Assembly (NCBI GenBank): GCA_033439795.1
Contig: JAUTDP010000004.1
Span: forward strand, 1,302,001 to 1,366,000
Length of the DNA stretch: 64,000 nt
Direction: 5' to 3'
DNA from: Sordaria brevicollis
Taxonomy: Eukaryota > Ascomycota > Sordariomycetes > Sordariales > Sordariaceae
Part shown: one piece after another, positions 32,111-45,326 of the stretch
Position numbering within the stretch: the stretch's first letter is position 1
Layout of the letters: each line of letters begins with the position of its first letter
The notes under the pieces: generated by a model
Told to the model about the DNA's origin: nothing
What the model saw: only the letters and a program-made list of their open reading frames with translations
The model's database searches: none
Position numbers and translations under genes: made by a program

Positions 32111-33856
32111 TATTTTTAATTTTCTTTTCTTCCTTTTTTTTTATTTTTATTTACTAATATATTAGAACAAGGACGGGGGAGGATTTTTATTTAATTAAGA
32201 ATTTATTAAATTACGAAGGTAACGACCTATTTAATTATTATTTTTTTTTACAATTAATTAAAGCCTTTAATATTTTATTATTATTAGCGAATAAACGGTT
32301 CTATTCGTCGAATTAATAAATATATTAATATATAATATTAATTATAAATTAATATTAAATAAATTAATTACTATTAGTAGGAATGGGATTAGTAAGACGA
32401 ATAGCCGGCGAATTAATTTTTATTAAAGAGTTATTACGGGAAGGTATACGAATACCGCTATTATTTGGAGGAATTCTACCGCTACCGTTATAAAGTAAAT
32501 TATTATTACCGTTATAGGGTAAATTATTATTATTATTACGGGGGATATTATTTAAAGGAATATAACCGCTAATTAAATTATCTTTATTAAAAAAAAGGAA
32601 TTCGTAATAACTTTTTTAGAAATAATCGTTAACTAATTACTTTTTATAGCGAATAAATTACTTTAGGGTATTAGTAAAGCCGTCGCTAATAAGGCGAAGG
32701 CGAATCGCGCTAGTAAATTCCTTAATAACGATATAAAGGTAAATAAAATAATCGCGGAATTTACTATTAATTGGGTTTTTATTAACGACCTTCTCCTAAA
32801 AAATATTATAGAGATCGTAGAAATTATAAAGTATATCGACTATATAACGCGAAACCGTTAAAATATATTAAATAATTTAATTAAATTTATTTAAAAACGA
32901 ATTAAAATAGAAAATATTAACGATATAAAAGATAGTAATTTATTCGGGTAATTAGGGATATAATAAATCGATTTAATAATAGCCTTTATATAAATATTAT
33001 AACCCGGGATAGTTAAGAAAGTAAAAAGGGCTTTAATTAATTAAAAGGTATAAATAAGATATAAAAGAATATAAATACGGTTTTAAAAAGGTTAATATAA
33101 AGATAGAATATAATAAAGGGAGGATTTACCCTTTTTTTAATATATAGAAGAATTTATTATTAATAAAGCGTTTAGTAATATATTCGAAATTAATTTTAAT
33201 ATCGGTATTAATTATATTAAATATAAGGGTTAACGAAGGAGGGTAAGGGGGAGACGAATTTTCGCCCTTATCCTCGTCGGAGGTTTCTATTATTTTACGG
33301 AGCGCTTTAGTACGTTTTTAACGGAGAATAATTATTTCGAATCGATTATTATTATTATTAAAGGAAGGAAAAGTTTAAAAAGGTTTAGGGATAAAGGGTT
33401 TTTATATTTAAAGGAAGGAAATCCTTACGTTAATATAAATTATAATAGAAATATAACCGGTATAGGGAGAGGAAGAAGATAGAAGGAATAAAAGAAAATT
33501 TAACGGTTAGGAAATTTAATAATAATTAGAAGGGTAAACGGGCGGGGGAATAAAAGGTAAAAAGTAATAATAAATAGGGAATAGGACGGCGGATTAGAAA
33601 AACGGAACGGTTTAATATTTTAACGTAATAGTAAATAGAAGGGATAAAACGGATATTAATTATATTAGTAGTAAATATATACTGCAATCGTAGAACGCCG
33701 AAGAAGCGGCGCGGATAGGTCTGCGCCGGGAAATATAACCAGGGTTTTTATCCAGGGCGCTTAACGCCTACGGTTTTATCCTACGGGGAATCGGAGATAG
33801 ACCCTATACTATATTAGCGCTATAAATTTAATTAGGGAATAAGACTCTTACTTACT

Positions 33857-34405
33857 TTAAAAACCGACGTATATATTTAATAAAAGTTATTTTAATAATA
33901 TTAATAATAGACGAATAATTTCCGTTAAGAAAGCGTTAATACGCTACCCCTTAACCGGTTTTATAATTTTAAATTCGAATTTAAATTTAGTACTATATTA
34001 CCCGCTTCCTATAATTATATTTTTAATTTAAAAAAATTTAACGTTATTAAAAAATAGATCGACGATAATTTAAAGAAGAAATTTATTTACCCATTGTAAT
34101 TGAAAGCCTCCGTTCTTATATTCTTAATTAAAAAGCCGGAAAGAGGAGTCCGCGTTTATATTAATTACCAAAGTATTAATAACGTTACCCTTAAATCCCG
34201 TTACCTATTCCTATTTATTAAAAGATATTCGATGTTATTTATTATATTAAAATTTTTACTAAATTAAATATTATTACCGCCTTTAATTAGGTTTATATTA
34301 AAGAAGGTTACGAATAGTTAATTATATTTATAATAAGGTTTAAGTTATTCGAATCTTTAATTATATTTTTTAGTCTTTAGGGCGCCCTTAACGCCTTTTA
34401 GAATT
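33857..34405 (+). mobile_element. Ty3/gypsy element, right part: reverse transcriptase core
   Basis: Continues the pol frame broken by LINE copy 1. Reads VRVYINYQSINNVTLKSRY, matching the RT motif LRxCVDYRxLNxVTxKNRYPLPLI, then ITAFN*VYIKEGYE*L and RFKLFESLIIFFSL*GALNA, matching AAFNxxRIKEGDEWxTAF and the palm segment before YxDD. The reading stops before the YxDD box at about 34,405, where unrelated GC-richer sequence begins. RNase H, integrase and 3' LTR are missing. Confidence 0.75.
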
Positions 34406-34572
34406 ATACGAGGGCTGCCGCCCCCGTACCCCCGCAAAATGTGCCTGCGGCAAATTTTACACCGTACTCCAAAGGGGCAGAATTCTACTTGAAGCTTCGC
34501 CTCAATATAGGTTTAGAAATATACCCTAGGTTGTAAAATTCAATTTTTTATATATATATAATGTTTTTTTTC
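34406..34572. other. GC-richer scrap between mobile elements
   Basis: A patch that escaped RIP (CTGCCGCCCCCGTACCCCCG...). It holds a 10-bp stem with a 3-nt loop at about 34,436-34,458 (AAAATGTGCC / GGCAAATTTT, one mismatch). Origin unknown. Confidence 0.4.
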
Positions 34573-34930
34573 ACTAAATTGAAATACTACGAAATTATTT
34601 TTATTTTATAGTTTTCTTTTTTAGATTTTTTTTTTTTTACTAAATTAAAATACAACTAAATTATTTACATTTTAGAATTTTCCTAAAAAATTTCACTAAA
34701 TTAAACTATTACGAAGTTACTATCTATTTTAGATTTTTTTCAAAGTTTTTTCACTAAATTAAATTATTACGAAATTATTTCTATATTATTTTTTTTTTTT
34801 CAAATTTTTTAACTAAATTAAACTATTACAAAGTTGTTTCTATTTTAGATTTTTTTTTCAGAACTTTTCCACCAAATTAAATTATTACGAAGTTATTTCT
34901 ACCTTAAAATTTTTTAGAAATTTTTTTAAA
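34573..34930 (+). repeat. Tandem array of about six 59-bp units
   Basis: Units start ACTAAATT at 34573, 34639, 34695, 34753 and 34812, and ACCAAATT at 34871, with spacing of 56-66 bp. Each unit reads ACTAAATTAAA-TATTACGAAGTTATT then a T-rich tail. CpA dinucleotides are retained in several units, unlike the surrounding DNA. Confidence 0.8.
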
Positions 34931-35069
34931 AAATAGAAGAGTTCAAATCTTATAATATAAGCCCCGCCCTAATATCTTATAGAGAATCGTACGTTTAAAT
35001 TCTCCGTTAATAATACCCGAAGGATAGCCCGTACTTACCTATACCTTAATCTTACGCCTTATTAATATT

Positions 35070-37994
35070 AAGTAAGATTCTTATTCCCTAGCTAAATCTA
35101 TAGCGCTAATATAATATGGGGTTTATCTCCGATTCTCCGTAGGATAAAATTATAAGCGTTAAACGCCCCGGATAAAAACCCCGGCTATATTTCCCGGCGC
35201 GGACCTATCCGCGCTATTTCTTCGGCGTTTTACGATCGTAATACATACCTACCGCCAACGCGATTAATATCCGTCTTATCCTTTCTATTTACTATTACGC
35301 TAAAACGTTAGACCGTTTTACCTTTTTAATCCGCTATCCCGTCCCCTATTTATTATTACTTTCCGCTTTTTATTCCCCCGCCTATTTACCTTTTTAATTA
35401 TTATTAAACTTCCTAATTATTAAATTTTCTTTTATTTTTTTCATTTTTTTCTTCCCTTTATTATAATTACGTTTTTATTATAATTTATATTAATATAAAG
35501 ACTTTCTTTTTTTAAATATAAAAACCCTTTATTCTTTAAGCCTTTTTAGGCTTTTTTTTCCTTTAATAATAATAATCGATTCGAAATAACTATTTTTTAT
35601 TAAAAATACGTTAAGGCGTTCCGTAAAATAATAGAAACTTTTAACGAAAATAAGGGTAAGAATTCGTTTCCCCTTCGCCCTCTTTTACCGATTTTTATAT
35701 TTAATACGGTTAATACCGATATTAAAATTAATTTCGAATATATAATTAAATTCTTTATTAATAATAATTTCTTTTATATATTAAAAAAAGGGTAAATTCT
35801 CCTTCTATTACGTTTTATCCTTACGTTAATTTTTTTAAAGCTATATTTATACTCCTTTATATCTTATTTATATTCTTTAATTAATTAAAGCCTTTTTCGC
35901 TTTCTTAACCGTCCTAAGTTATAATATTTATATAAAGGCCGTTATTAAATCGATTTATTATATCCTTAATTACCCGAATAAATTATTATCTTTTATATTA
36001 TTAATATTTCTTACTTTAATTTATTTTTAAATAAATTTAATTAAATTATTTAATATATTTTAATGGTTTTATATTATATAATTAATATATTTTCTAATTT
36101 TTATAATTTTTATAATACTTTTTAAAAGAAGGTTATTATTAAAGACCCGGCTAATAACGAATTCCGCGATTATTTTATCCGCTTCCGTATCGTTATTAAA
36201 GAATTTACCGGTATAATTTACTTTCGCTTTATTAATAATAACTTTATTAATACTTTTAAACAATTTATTCGCTATAGAAAGTAATTAATTAACGATTATT
36301 TCTAAAAAGGCTATTACGAATTCTTCCTTTCTAATAAGGATAATTTAATTAATAATTGTATTCTTTTAAATAATATCCCTTATAATAATAATAATAATTT
36401 ACCCTGTAATAATAATAATAATTTGCCTCGTAGCGGTAATAGTAGAATTCCCTAAAATAATAATAATATTCGTATACTTTCCTATAGTAATTCCCCGATA
36501 GAAATTAATTCGCCGGCTATTCGTTTTACCGGTCCCGTTCCTATTAATAATAATTAATTCATTTAGCGTTAATTTATAATTAATATTATACGTTAATATA
36601 TTCGTTAATTCGACGAATAAAACCGTTTATTTGCTAATAATAATAAAATATTAAAGGCTTTAATTAATTATAAAAAGAAATAATAATTAAATAAATTATC
36701 GTTTTTACAGCCCGATAAATTCTTAATTAAATAAAAATCCTCCCCCTATCTTCGTTTTAATATATTAGTAAATAAAAATAAAAGAAAAAGAAGAAAAGAA
36801 AATTAAAAATAGTAAATAAATTCGTTTCGCTATTCTTCTTTTAATTCGATTATTAAACGGTATTTATTTAATCGTTTTAACCGAAGTATTTATAATAGGA
36901 TTCTTTTAACTTTAATTCTATTATTTAAATAAATTTAGATTTATTTTTATATTTACGGCTAATTAATTATTACGAATTATATATTTATTATTCGGAAATA
37001 TTCGAACGTAATATAATAAAACGTTTTTCGTCCTAATCTATATAAATAAATAAGAATATTAATATCGGGGATTTTCCTTTAAAAAAAGAAAGCCTTAAAG
37101 CTAATTACTTCTATTTTCGTTTAAACGAAGAGGGAACTCTTCGTTTTCGTTAATAAATAATAATTTTTATTATCCTCCGAAGGTTATATTCTCTTCTATT
37201 TCTTTTTTTTCTAACCGATTATATATTATTTTATCGTAATATCGTTAAACTTCGGGTCGAAATTAATAATTATAAATTTATACCGCTAATTTAATTTAAT
37301 TACCGTTATTATTAATTAATAATTATAATATAATATTTACTCTCTTTTTATAGCGTCCTTTAATTATATTTTTCGATCGAAGGTTAAAAATTCTAATAAT
37401 TATAATAATTAAGTAAATACGCCTATTATTAGAAGCGGTCCCGTTATAATTACTATAAAATTCTTTATCGGTATTTATTCTTCTTTTTATTTAATTTTAG
37501 TAATACCGCTTTCCAATTTATTAATAAATAATCGACTTTTTATTCGTTTTATTTAAATATAATTAATTATTTAAATTATTATTCTATAGACGAATTTAAC
37601 CTAATTTATACGGGCGAATTTCTCTTCGAAAGCCTTTACCCGTTTATTAAAATAGAAGTCGAGTAGCGGGCAAAAAATTTCCATTTTAAGGTTCCGTACC
37701 GGCGTAATTTTATACGCCCCGGCAACGATTTTTAAGTATTTAATTTAATATTTAACTAATCCGATTATTATCCTTCGGGGTTTATTATATACTTCTATCG
37801 ATTAATAAAAGGCTAAAGCTTTATATATAATCGCGCTTTGAATATATTTAGTATAAATCTCCTTTGCGCGAACGAAGGAGTAACCCTAAGTCTTTACGGC
37901 TAACCGGGTTAGTATATTCGTTTGAGTCTTTATTTTCTTTTTAATAGCCTCCGCGTAGGCTCGATAATTGAGCTTGCGGTCCAACCAGACGCCT
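35070..37994 (-). mobile_element. LINE copy 2, 5'-truncated (2.9 kb)
   Basis: The 3' end (GTAAGATTCTTATTCCCTAG on the + strand) is at the left. The element runs right to a truncation equivalent to position 30,929 of copy 1. The flanking TSD is GCCTTATTAATATT (35056-35069) and GCCTTATTAATACT (37995-38008), 13 of 14 identical, the mismatch being C/T. The last ~60 bp at the truncated end is almost unmutated and still encodes GVWLDRKLNYRAYAEAIKK of the RT C-terminus. Confidence 0.85.
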
Positions 37995-38008
37995 GCCTTA
38001 TTAATACT

Positions 38009-38494
38009 ATAAACTACTTTTCGTAAATAAGGTTTTTTTTTATATCTTCCAATCCTTCTTTTCGCGGTTTTTTATCGGGTATTTTATTTTAGGTCTTATT
38101 TTATTATAGTTAGTCGATTAGTCGGTCGGTCGGTCGGTATCTTCTTAGGTTTTATTTTATTTCGGTCGGTCGGTCGGTCGGTCGGTCGGGTTATTATAAT
38201 TAAATTAATAATATAAATTTAATTTATATTAAGAATAGGGTTTTTAATCCGGGTTTAAGGAAGCGAAGGGTCCGGGTTTAAGGGTTTAAAGGTCGGGTCT
38301 AAAGGTCCGAATTGTTTAAGAATAGAAGCCAATCTAGAATTAATACGGTAAATAGAAATATAATCCCCCTTACCTAAATTATAGAGCTATTATAATTAGG
38401 TTACCCCTTATATTAATAATAAATAGTTTTTAAGTATATTTTATAAAGGGAAGTATATGTTAAAGATGGCGGTAATAGCGGTAAAGGTAGTAAA
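38009..38494. other. Spacer between LINE copies 2 and 3
   Basis: Older AT-rich sequence into which copy 2 inserted. It contains two TCGG tetranucleotide arrays (38121-38190) and a run of GGGTTTAAGG/GGTCCGGGTTT-like imperfect repeats (38,240-38,310). No gene. Confidence 0.6.
38121..38190. repeat. Two (TCGG)n microsatellite arrays
   Basis: GTCG repeated from 38121 to 38138 and CGGT repeated from 38163 to 38190, separated by a 24-bp T-rich spacer. The repeat unit contains no CpA or TpG and so cannot be mutated by RIP. Confidence 0.9.
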
Positions 38495-40057
38495 GTAAGA
38501 ATTTTATTCCTTAGTTAAATTTATAGCGCTAATATAATATAGGGTCTATTTCCAATTCCCCGTAGGATGAAACCGTAGACGTTAAGCGCCCCGGATAAAA
38601 ACCCCGGCTATAATTCCCGGCGCGGACTTATCCGCGCCGCTTCTTCGGCGTTTTACAATTATAGTATATATTTACTACCAACGCGATTAATATCCGTTTT
38701 ATCCCTTCTATTTATTATTATATTAAAATATTAAACCGTTCCGCCTTTTTAATTTACTATTCCGTCCTTTATTTACTATTATTTTCCGCCTTTTATTTTT
38801 TTATCCGTTTACCTTTCTAACCGCTATTAAACCTTTTAATTATTAAATTCTTTTTTATTCTCTTTATTTTCTTTTTCCCTTTATAACGGCTATATTTTTA
38901 TTACGGTTTATATTAACGTAAGGATTTCCTTCCTTTAAATATAAAAACCCTTATCCCTTAGGTTTTTTTAAGTTTTTTTTCCTATAATAATAATAATAAT
39001 TAATTCGAAATAGTTATTCCTTATTAAAAACGTATTAAGGCGTTTTGTAAAATAATAAAAACTTTTAATAAAGATAAGGGCGAATATTCATTTCCTTTTC
39101 GCTTTCTTTCGCTAACCCTTATATTTAATATAATTATTACTAATATTAAAATTAATTTCAAATATATTATTAATTTCTTTATTAATAATAAATTCTTTTA
39201 TATATTGGAGAAAGGGTAAATCCTCCTTCCGTTACGTTTTATTTTTATATTAATTTCTCCGAAGCCGTATTTATATTCCCTTATGTTTTATTTATACTTT
39301 TTAATTGGTTAAAGCTTTTTTTACTTTTATGGTTATCCTAAGTAGCAATATTTATCTAAAGGCCGTTATTAAATCGATTTATTATGTTTTTAATTATTTA
39401 AATAAATTATTATCCTTTATATTATTAACGTTTCCTATTTGAATTCGTTTTTAAATAAATTTAATTAGGTTATTTAATATATTTTAACGGCTTTACGTTA
39501 TATAATTAATATACTTCGCGGCTTTTATAATCTTACAATATTTTTTAAGGAAAAATCGTTGGCCGAAATTTGGCTAGTAATAAATTCCGCGATTATTTGA
39601 TCCGCTTCCGTATTATTATTAAGGATTTTACCGGCGCAATTTGCCTTCGTCTTATTAATAATAGTTTTATTAATACCCTTAAGTAATTTATTTACTATAA
39701 AAAATAGTCGGTTAACGATTATTTTAAAAAAGGTTATTGCGAATTCCTCCTTTTTAATAAAAATAATTTAATCGGTAATTATATTCTTTCGGATAGTATC
39801 CCCTATAATAATGATAATAATTTGCTTTGTAATAGTAATGGTAATTTATTTTATAACGGTAGTAGTAAAATTCCTTAAAATAGTAATAGTAATCGTATAC
39901 CTACCTATAATAATTCCCTGATAGAAATTAATTCGCCGATTATTCGTTTTATTAGTCTTATTCTTATTAATAATAATGAATTCGTTTAATATTAATTCGT
40001 AATTAATATTTTACGTTAATATATTCGTTAATTTAACGAGTAAAACCGTTTATTTAT
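38495..40057 (-). mobile_element. LINE copy 3, 3' fragment (1.6 kb)
   Basis: The same 3' end (GTAAGAATTTTATTCC) is at the left. Homology is lost at about 40,057, equivalent to position ~32,290 of copy 1, so it contains only the region downstream of ORF2. No convincing TSD. About 17 bp of unplaced sequence separates it from copy 4. Confidence 0.75.
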
Positions 40058-40074
40058 CGATTAAAAATAAACGG

Positions 40075-41911
40075 AAAAACTACTTTAGAACCGGAAACGC
40101 CGATTTCTAATCGAGGAGCGCTCTAAAACGAAAACCGACAACGGGAATCGACTTAAGAGGGTCTTTTCCGTCCCTTACAATATCCTACAACGACTATAAC
40201 GACGACGATATATCGTTATTATTGATAATAATTAATAGCGGTAATTATAAATTCGAAAATAGCGTTTACAATCCGCTCGTAGGACTCTCAATATATAATA
40301 ACCTTAATATAGCGTACGCTATAAAGACTTTAGAAAAAACGTAGGAGGATAATAAAATTATAAAGAAATTTATTATTAAAGCGAATAAATCTTTAAATTA
40401 TAACGCCGTTTCGTTCGAAAATTGTAATTGGGTTTATAAATTATTTAATAAATATATAAAAATCTTCGCGAAGAAAAGTAGGGTAATACGCTTTAAAGTT
40501 AATAAAGTTAATAACGATTAAATTATTATTAGGAAAAATTTCGACGATTTAAAGAAGATAATCCTATAAGAATTGTAAAAGAATATTAAAAAAGCGCCGA
40601 AAATATAGGCCGGAATTATAAAGGACGCTTTTCCTAAAATTAAATCTATCTTTTAATATATTATAATTATTACCCCCCCCTTAAAAATATTCTTTATTAA
40701 TTATAATTATACTTTCGTTATTCGAAATATTATAATCGATATTTAATATTCGAAGTAAACGAATAAAGAAATTAAAATTTAAATTAAAAAAATATTTCGC
40801 GATTTAAAGACCGGTATTTTTAGTATTGTATAAGTTATTACGAAATTATTTACGATCGGAAATTATAGAATTATATTCGATAATATTATATACGAATGAT
40901 ATTTATAATATTAAATTTAAATTAAAAAGGTTTTTAGTAAAAAAATATTCGTATTTTTAAATACTATTACGTTAATTATTAAAAGGTTCCTTTAAACGAA
41001 TATCGCCGAATATATAAGGATAGAGGATATTATTTATAAAATATAATAAACGAACCCGACTATTTCTATTATTAAAATATATTCGTAGAAAAAGAAAATT
41101 AGCGAAGATAGGGGATTTTTTATAATAAAGGTTATAATTATAAAGGTAACTAAAGCTTTCTATAAAAAATTCCTTTTATAAAAAGGCGGCGTATATATTT
41201 ACAAACCGTTTATTTCTTTAATTAATATTTAATAATATTTTATTTATTAAAGTATAAAATATTTAAAAAAATTTTATTATAATATTAACGTTTATAAACG
41301 CTACGGTAAAGATAAATATAATAAGAATTATTTTAGAGAAGTAAATTACCTATTTAATAAAAATAAATTACTAATTTTTTATACTCCGTATAGAAAGTAC
41401 GGGTATTATACCTTCGAAAAGAAGGTATACCCTATTTTTAAAAAAGTTATTACGAAGGCTATTATAAAATATACTAAGAAATTACATTTTTTTACGTATT
41501 AAAAAGATTTTGAAAAAAGTATTATATTAGAGCCGGCGGCGGTAAAGGATAATAGGGATATCGATTTCTTTAATACCCCCCTTATTACCCGTATTATTAT
41601 TATTTATAAGAAGGAGTTTAAAAGTAGAAATAAAAGCTATACCCGTAAACGGATTAGCGGGCTTTTTATTAAATTGAAATTAATAATTAAAGGCCCGATA
41701 AATACGTTTACAAATTTTTAAAATTCGGGTATTCGGAGTAGCGCTAATTTAATTACCGCCGTTAGACCGGCTATTTAAAAGGAAAAAATTCCTATTCCTA
41801 TTCCGCCCGTAGGGTTGAAAAATATTTTTTTATAAAATAATTAATAATCCGATTAAAAATATTCTATTAAAATATAGGGAAATCGTATAAGAAAAGGAAA
41901 TTATTATTTAA
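40075..41911 (+). mobile_element. LINE copy 4, first part (5' 1.84 kb)
   Basis: Begins AAAAACTACTTTAGAACCGG and covers the 5' end and ORF1. At 41,911 it is broken by insertion of LINE copy 5 and resumes at 55,894. The 14-bp TSD AAATTATTATTTAA is at 41898-41911 and 55880-55893. Confidence 0.85.
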
Positions 41912-44900
41912 GTAAGATTCTTATTCCCTAGCTAAATCTATAGCGCTAATATAGTATAGGGTCTATCTCCGATTCTCTATAAAATGAAATTGTAGGCGTT
42001 AAGCGCCCCGGATAAAAACCCTGGCTATATTTCCCAGCGCGGACCTATCCGCACCGCTTCTTCGGCGTTCTACGATCGTAATATATATTTACCGCCAATA
42101 CGATTAATATCCGTTTTATCCCTTTTATTTATCTTTATATTAGAATATTAAACCGTTCTATTTTTTTAATTTATTATTTTATTTTTTATTTATTATTACT
42201 TTCTGCTTTTTATTTTCCGTTTATTTACCCTTTTAATCGCTATTAAACTTCTTAATTATTAAATTTTCCTTTATTCTTTTTATCTTTTTCTTCTTTTTAT
42301 TATAATTACGTTTTTATTATAATTTATATTAACGTAAAGATTTCCCTCCTTTAAATATAAAAATCCTTTATCCTTTAAACCTTTTTAAATTTTTTTTTCT
42401 TTTAATAATAATAATTAATTCGAAATAGTTATTCTTTATTAAAAATATATTAAAATATTCCGTAAAATAATAAAAACCTTCGACGAAAATAAAGGCGAAA
42501 ATTCGTTTCCTTTTCGCTTTCTTTCGTCGACCTTTATATTTAATACGGTTAATATTAATATTAAAATTAATTTCGAACGTATTATTAAATTCTTTATTAA
42601 TAATAAATCCTTCTATATATTAGAGAAAGGGTAAATCCTCCTTTTATTACGTTTTATCCTTATATTAACCTTTCCGAAGTTATATCTGTATTCCCCTATA
42701 TTTCGCTTATACTTTTTAATTAATTAAAGCCCTTTTCGCCTTCCCGGCCGTCCTAGGTTATAATATTTTTATAAAGGCCGTTATTAAATCGATTTATTAT
42801 ATCCTTAATTACCCGAATAAATTATTATCCTCTATATTATTAATATTTCCTATTTTAATTCGTTTTTAAATAAATTTAATTAAATTATTTAATATATTTT
42901 AAGAGTTTTATATTATATAATCGATATATTTCGCGGTTTTTACGATTTTTATAATATTTTTTAAAAAAAGGTTATTATTAAAGACCCGGCTAATAGCGAA
43001 TTTTACGATTATTTTATCCGCTTCTATATCGTTATTAAAAAATTTATTAACGTAATTTACTTTCGCCTTACTAACGACGGTTTGATTAATACCTTTAAAT
43101 AATTTATTCGCTATAAAAAATAATCGGTTAACGATTATTTTTAGAAAAGTTATTACGAATTCCTCCTTTCCAATAAAAATAATTTAATTAATAATTATAT
43201 TCCTTTAAATAATATCCCCTATAATAGTAATAGTAATTTACTTTATAGTAATAATAGTAATTTATTTTGTAATAATAGCGGTAAAATTCTTTAAAGTAAT
43301 AACGGTATTTATATACCTTCCCGTAATAATTTTCCGATAGAAATTAATTTATTAATTATTCGTTTTACTAATCCCGTTCCTATTAATAGTAATTAATTCG
43401 CTTAATATTAATTTGTAATTAATATTATATATTAATATATTTATTAATTCGACGAATAAAACCGTTTATTCGCTAATAATAATAAAATATTAAAGGTTTT
43501 AATTAATGGTAAAAAAAAATAATAATTAAATAAATCGTCGTTTTCGTAGCCCGATAAATTCTTAATTAAATGGAAATCCTCCCCCCGTCTTTATTTTAAC
43601 GTATTAATAAATAAAAGTAAAAGAAAAGAAAAAAAGAAAATTAAGAATAGTGAGCGAATTCGTTTCGCTATTTTTTTTCTAATTCGATTATTAGGCGGTA
43701 TTTATTTAATTATCCTAATTAAAATATTTATAATAAGATTTTTTCGGCTTTAATTTTATCATTTAAATAAATTTAGAATTATTTTTATATTTACGGTTAA
43801 TTAATTATTACGAATTATATATTTATTATTTAAAAATATTTAAACGTAATATAGTAGAACGTTTTTCGTTTTAATCCGTACGAATAAATAGGGGTATCGA
43901 TATTAGGGATTTTCTTTTAGAAAAAGAAAACTTTAAGGCTAATTACCTTTATTTTTATTTAAACGAAGAGGGAATTCTTCGTTTTCGTTAATAAATAATA
44001 ATTTTTATTATTTTCCGAAGGTTAGGTTCTTTTCTACTTCTTTTTTTTCTAACCGATTATATACCGTTTTATTATAATATTATTAAACTTCGGGTCGAAA
44101 TTAATAATCGTAAATTTATACCGCCGATTTAATTTAATTACCGTTATTATTAATTAATAATTATAATATAATATTTATTCTCTCTTCGTAATATTTTTTA
44201 ATTATACTTTTCGATCGAAGGTTAAAAGTTCCGGCGGTTATAATAATTAAATAAATATATTTATTACCGGGGGCGGTCCTATTATAATCGCTATAAAATT
44301 TTCTATTAATATTTATTCTTCCGCTTATTTAATTTTAACGGTACCGCTTTTTAATCTATTAATAAATAATCGATTTCTTATTTATTTTATTTAAATATAA
44401 TTAATTATTTAAATTACTATTCTATGGATAAATTTAATTTAATTTATATAAGCGAATCTTTTTTTAAAAGCCTTTACCTATTTATTAAAATAAAGGTTAA
44501 ATAACGGATAAAAAATTTCCATTTTAAAATTCTATACCGGCGTAATTTTATACGCCCTAATAACGATTTTTAAATATTTAATTTAATATTTAATTAATTT
44601 AATTATTATCCTTCGGGGTTTATTATATATTTTTATCGGTTAGTAAAAAGTTAAAATTTTATATATAATTATATTTCGAATATATTTAGTATAAGTTTCT
44701 TTCGCGCGAACGAAGGAATAACCCTAAATTTTTACGGTTAATTAAATTAATATATTCGTTTAAATTTTTTTTTTTTTTTAATAATTTCCGCGTAGGTTCG
44801 ATAATTAAATTTATAATTTAATTAAACGTTTAAAAATTTTATTAATTCCGTCGGTCGAAATATAATATCTCCGAATTAGAGAATTTCCGTTCTTAATATT

Positions 44901-45326
44901 TTTATCCGTATAAAATATATTAATTCTATTTTATTCGCTTCGAATTTTATATTTCTCTCCCTTACCTATTCGGAATAAATTTCTTATATTATTTAAAGTA
45001 TTTTATAATTCTCTTTAATAATCTTTATTATAGCGACGATATTAATATTATCGGCGAAGCCGATTGTAATTGTATTTTTAATTATAATTAATTTATAATA
45101 TAATAAAATAATAAAGAATATAAAAAAAATTAAAGAAAAGGGGGAACTTTAAGGTATTCTAATTTTTATAGCGTAGGGAATAAATATTTCGTCGTCAAAG
45201 AAAAAGGAATTTCTTTATTTATTAATAAAATTCGCTACCTATTCGAAAATCTATTATAAGAATTATATTTCCTATAAAATATATAATAATTATTTATAAT
45301 TAATTTTATTAAATACGCTTTTAAAA
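41912..45326 (-). mobile_element. LINE copy 5, 3' part
   Basis: Reverse-oriented, with its 3' end at 41,912. It carries the post-ORF2 region, the C-terminal Zn region and RT (the reverse complement near 45,050 reads GFADNIN). It is interrupted inside RT by LINE copy 6 and resumes at 52,310-52,323. Confidence 0.85.

Larger units (their letters stand above)
26887..33856 (+). mobile_element. LINE copy 1, full length (6,970 bp), probable Tad1 clade
   Basis: Starts AAAAACTACTTTAGAACCGG and ends with a short CTTACTTACT tail. It is bounded by the 12-bp TSD TTAAAAACCGAC (26875-26886 and 33857-33868). It encodes, in order, a gag-like ORF1 with candidate zinc knuckles, an APE-type endonuclease, a reverse transcriptase and a C-terminal CCHC-like region, all broken by RIP. 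Two-ORF structure with APE endonuclease, fungal host and ~7-kb size point to the Tad1 clade; the clade name is inferred. This copy lies inside gypsy pol. Confidence 0.85.

Noticed and set aside
33640..35285. ~200-bp blocks ending GGGAATAAGAATCTTAC in opposite orientations (also at 38,495, 41,912, 52,100, 59,530) looked like inverted LTRs
   Set aside because: Each block is always the 3' end of the same LINE, in the orientation of that copy, with no partner at the 5' end.
38121..38190. Tetranucleotide arrays considered as a possible CRISPR-like or regulatory array
   Set aside because: Pure 4-bp tandem repeats without spacers; a microsatellite in a eukaryotic genome.
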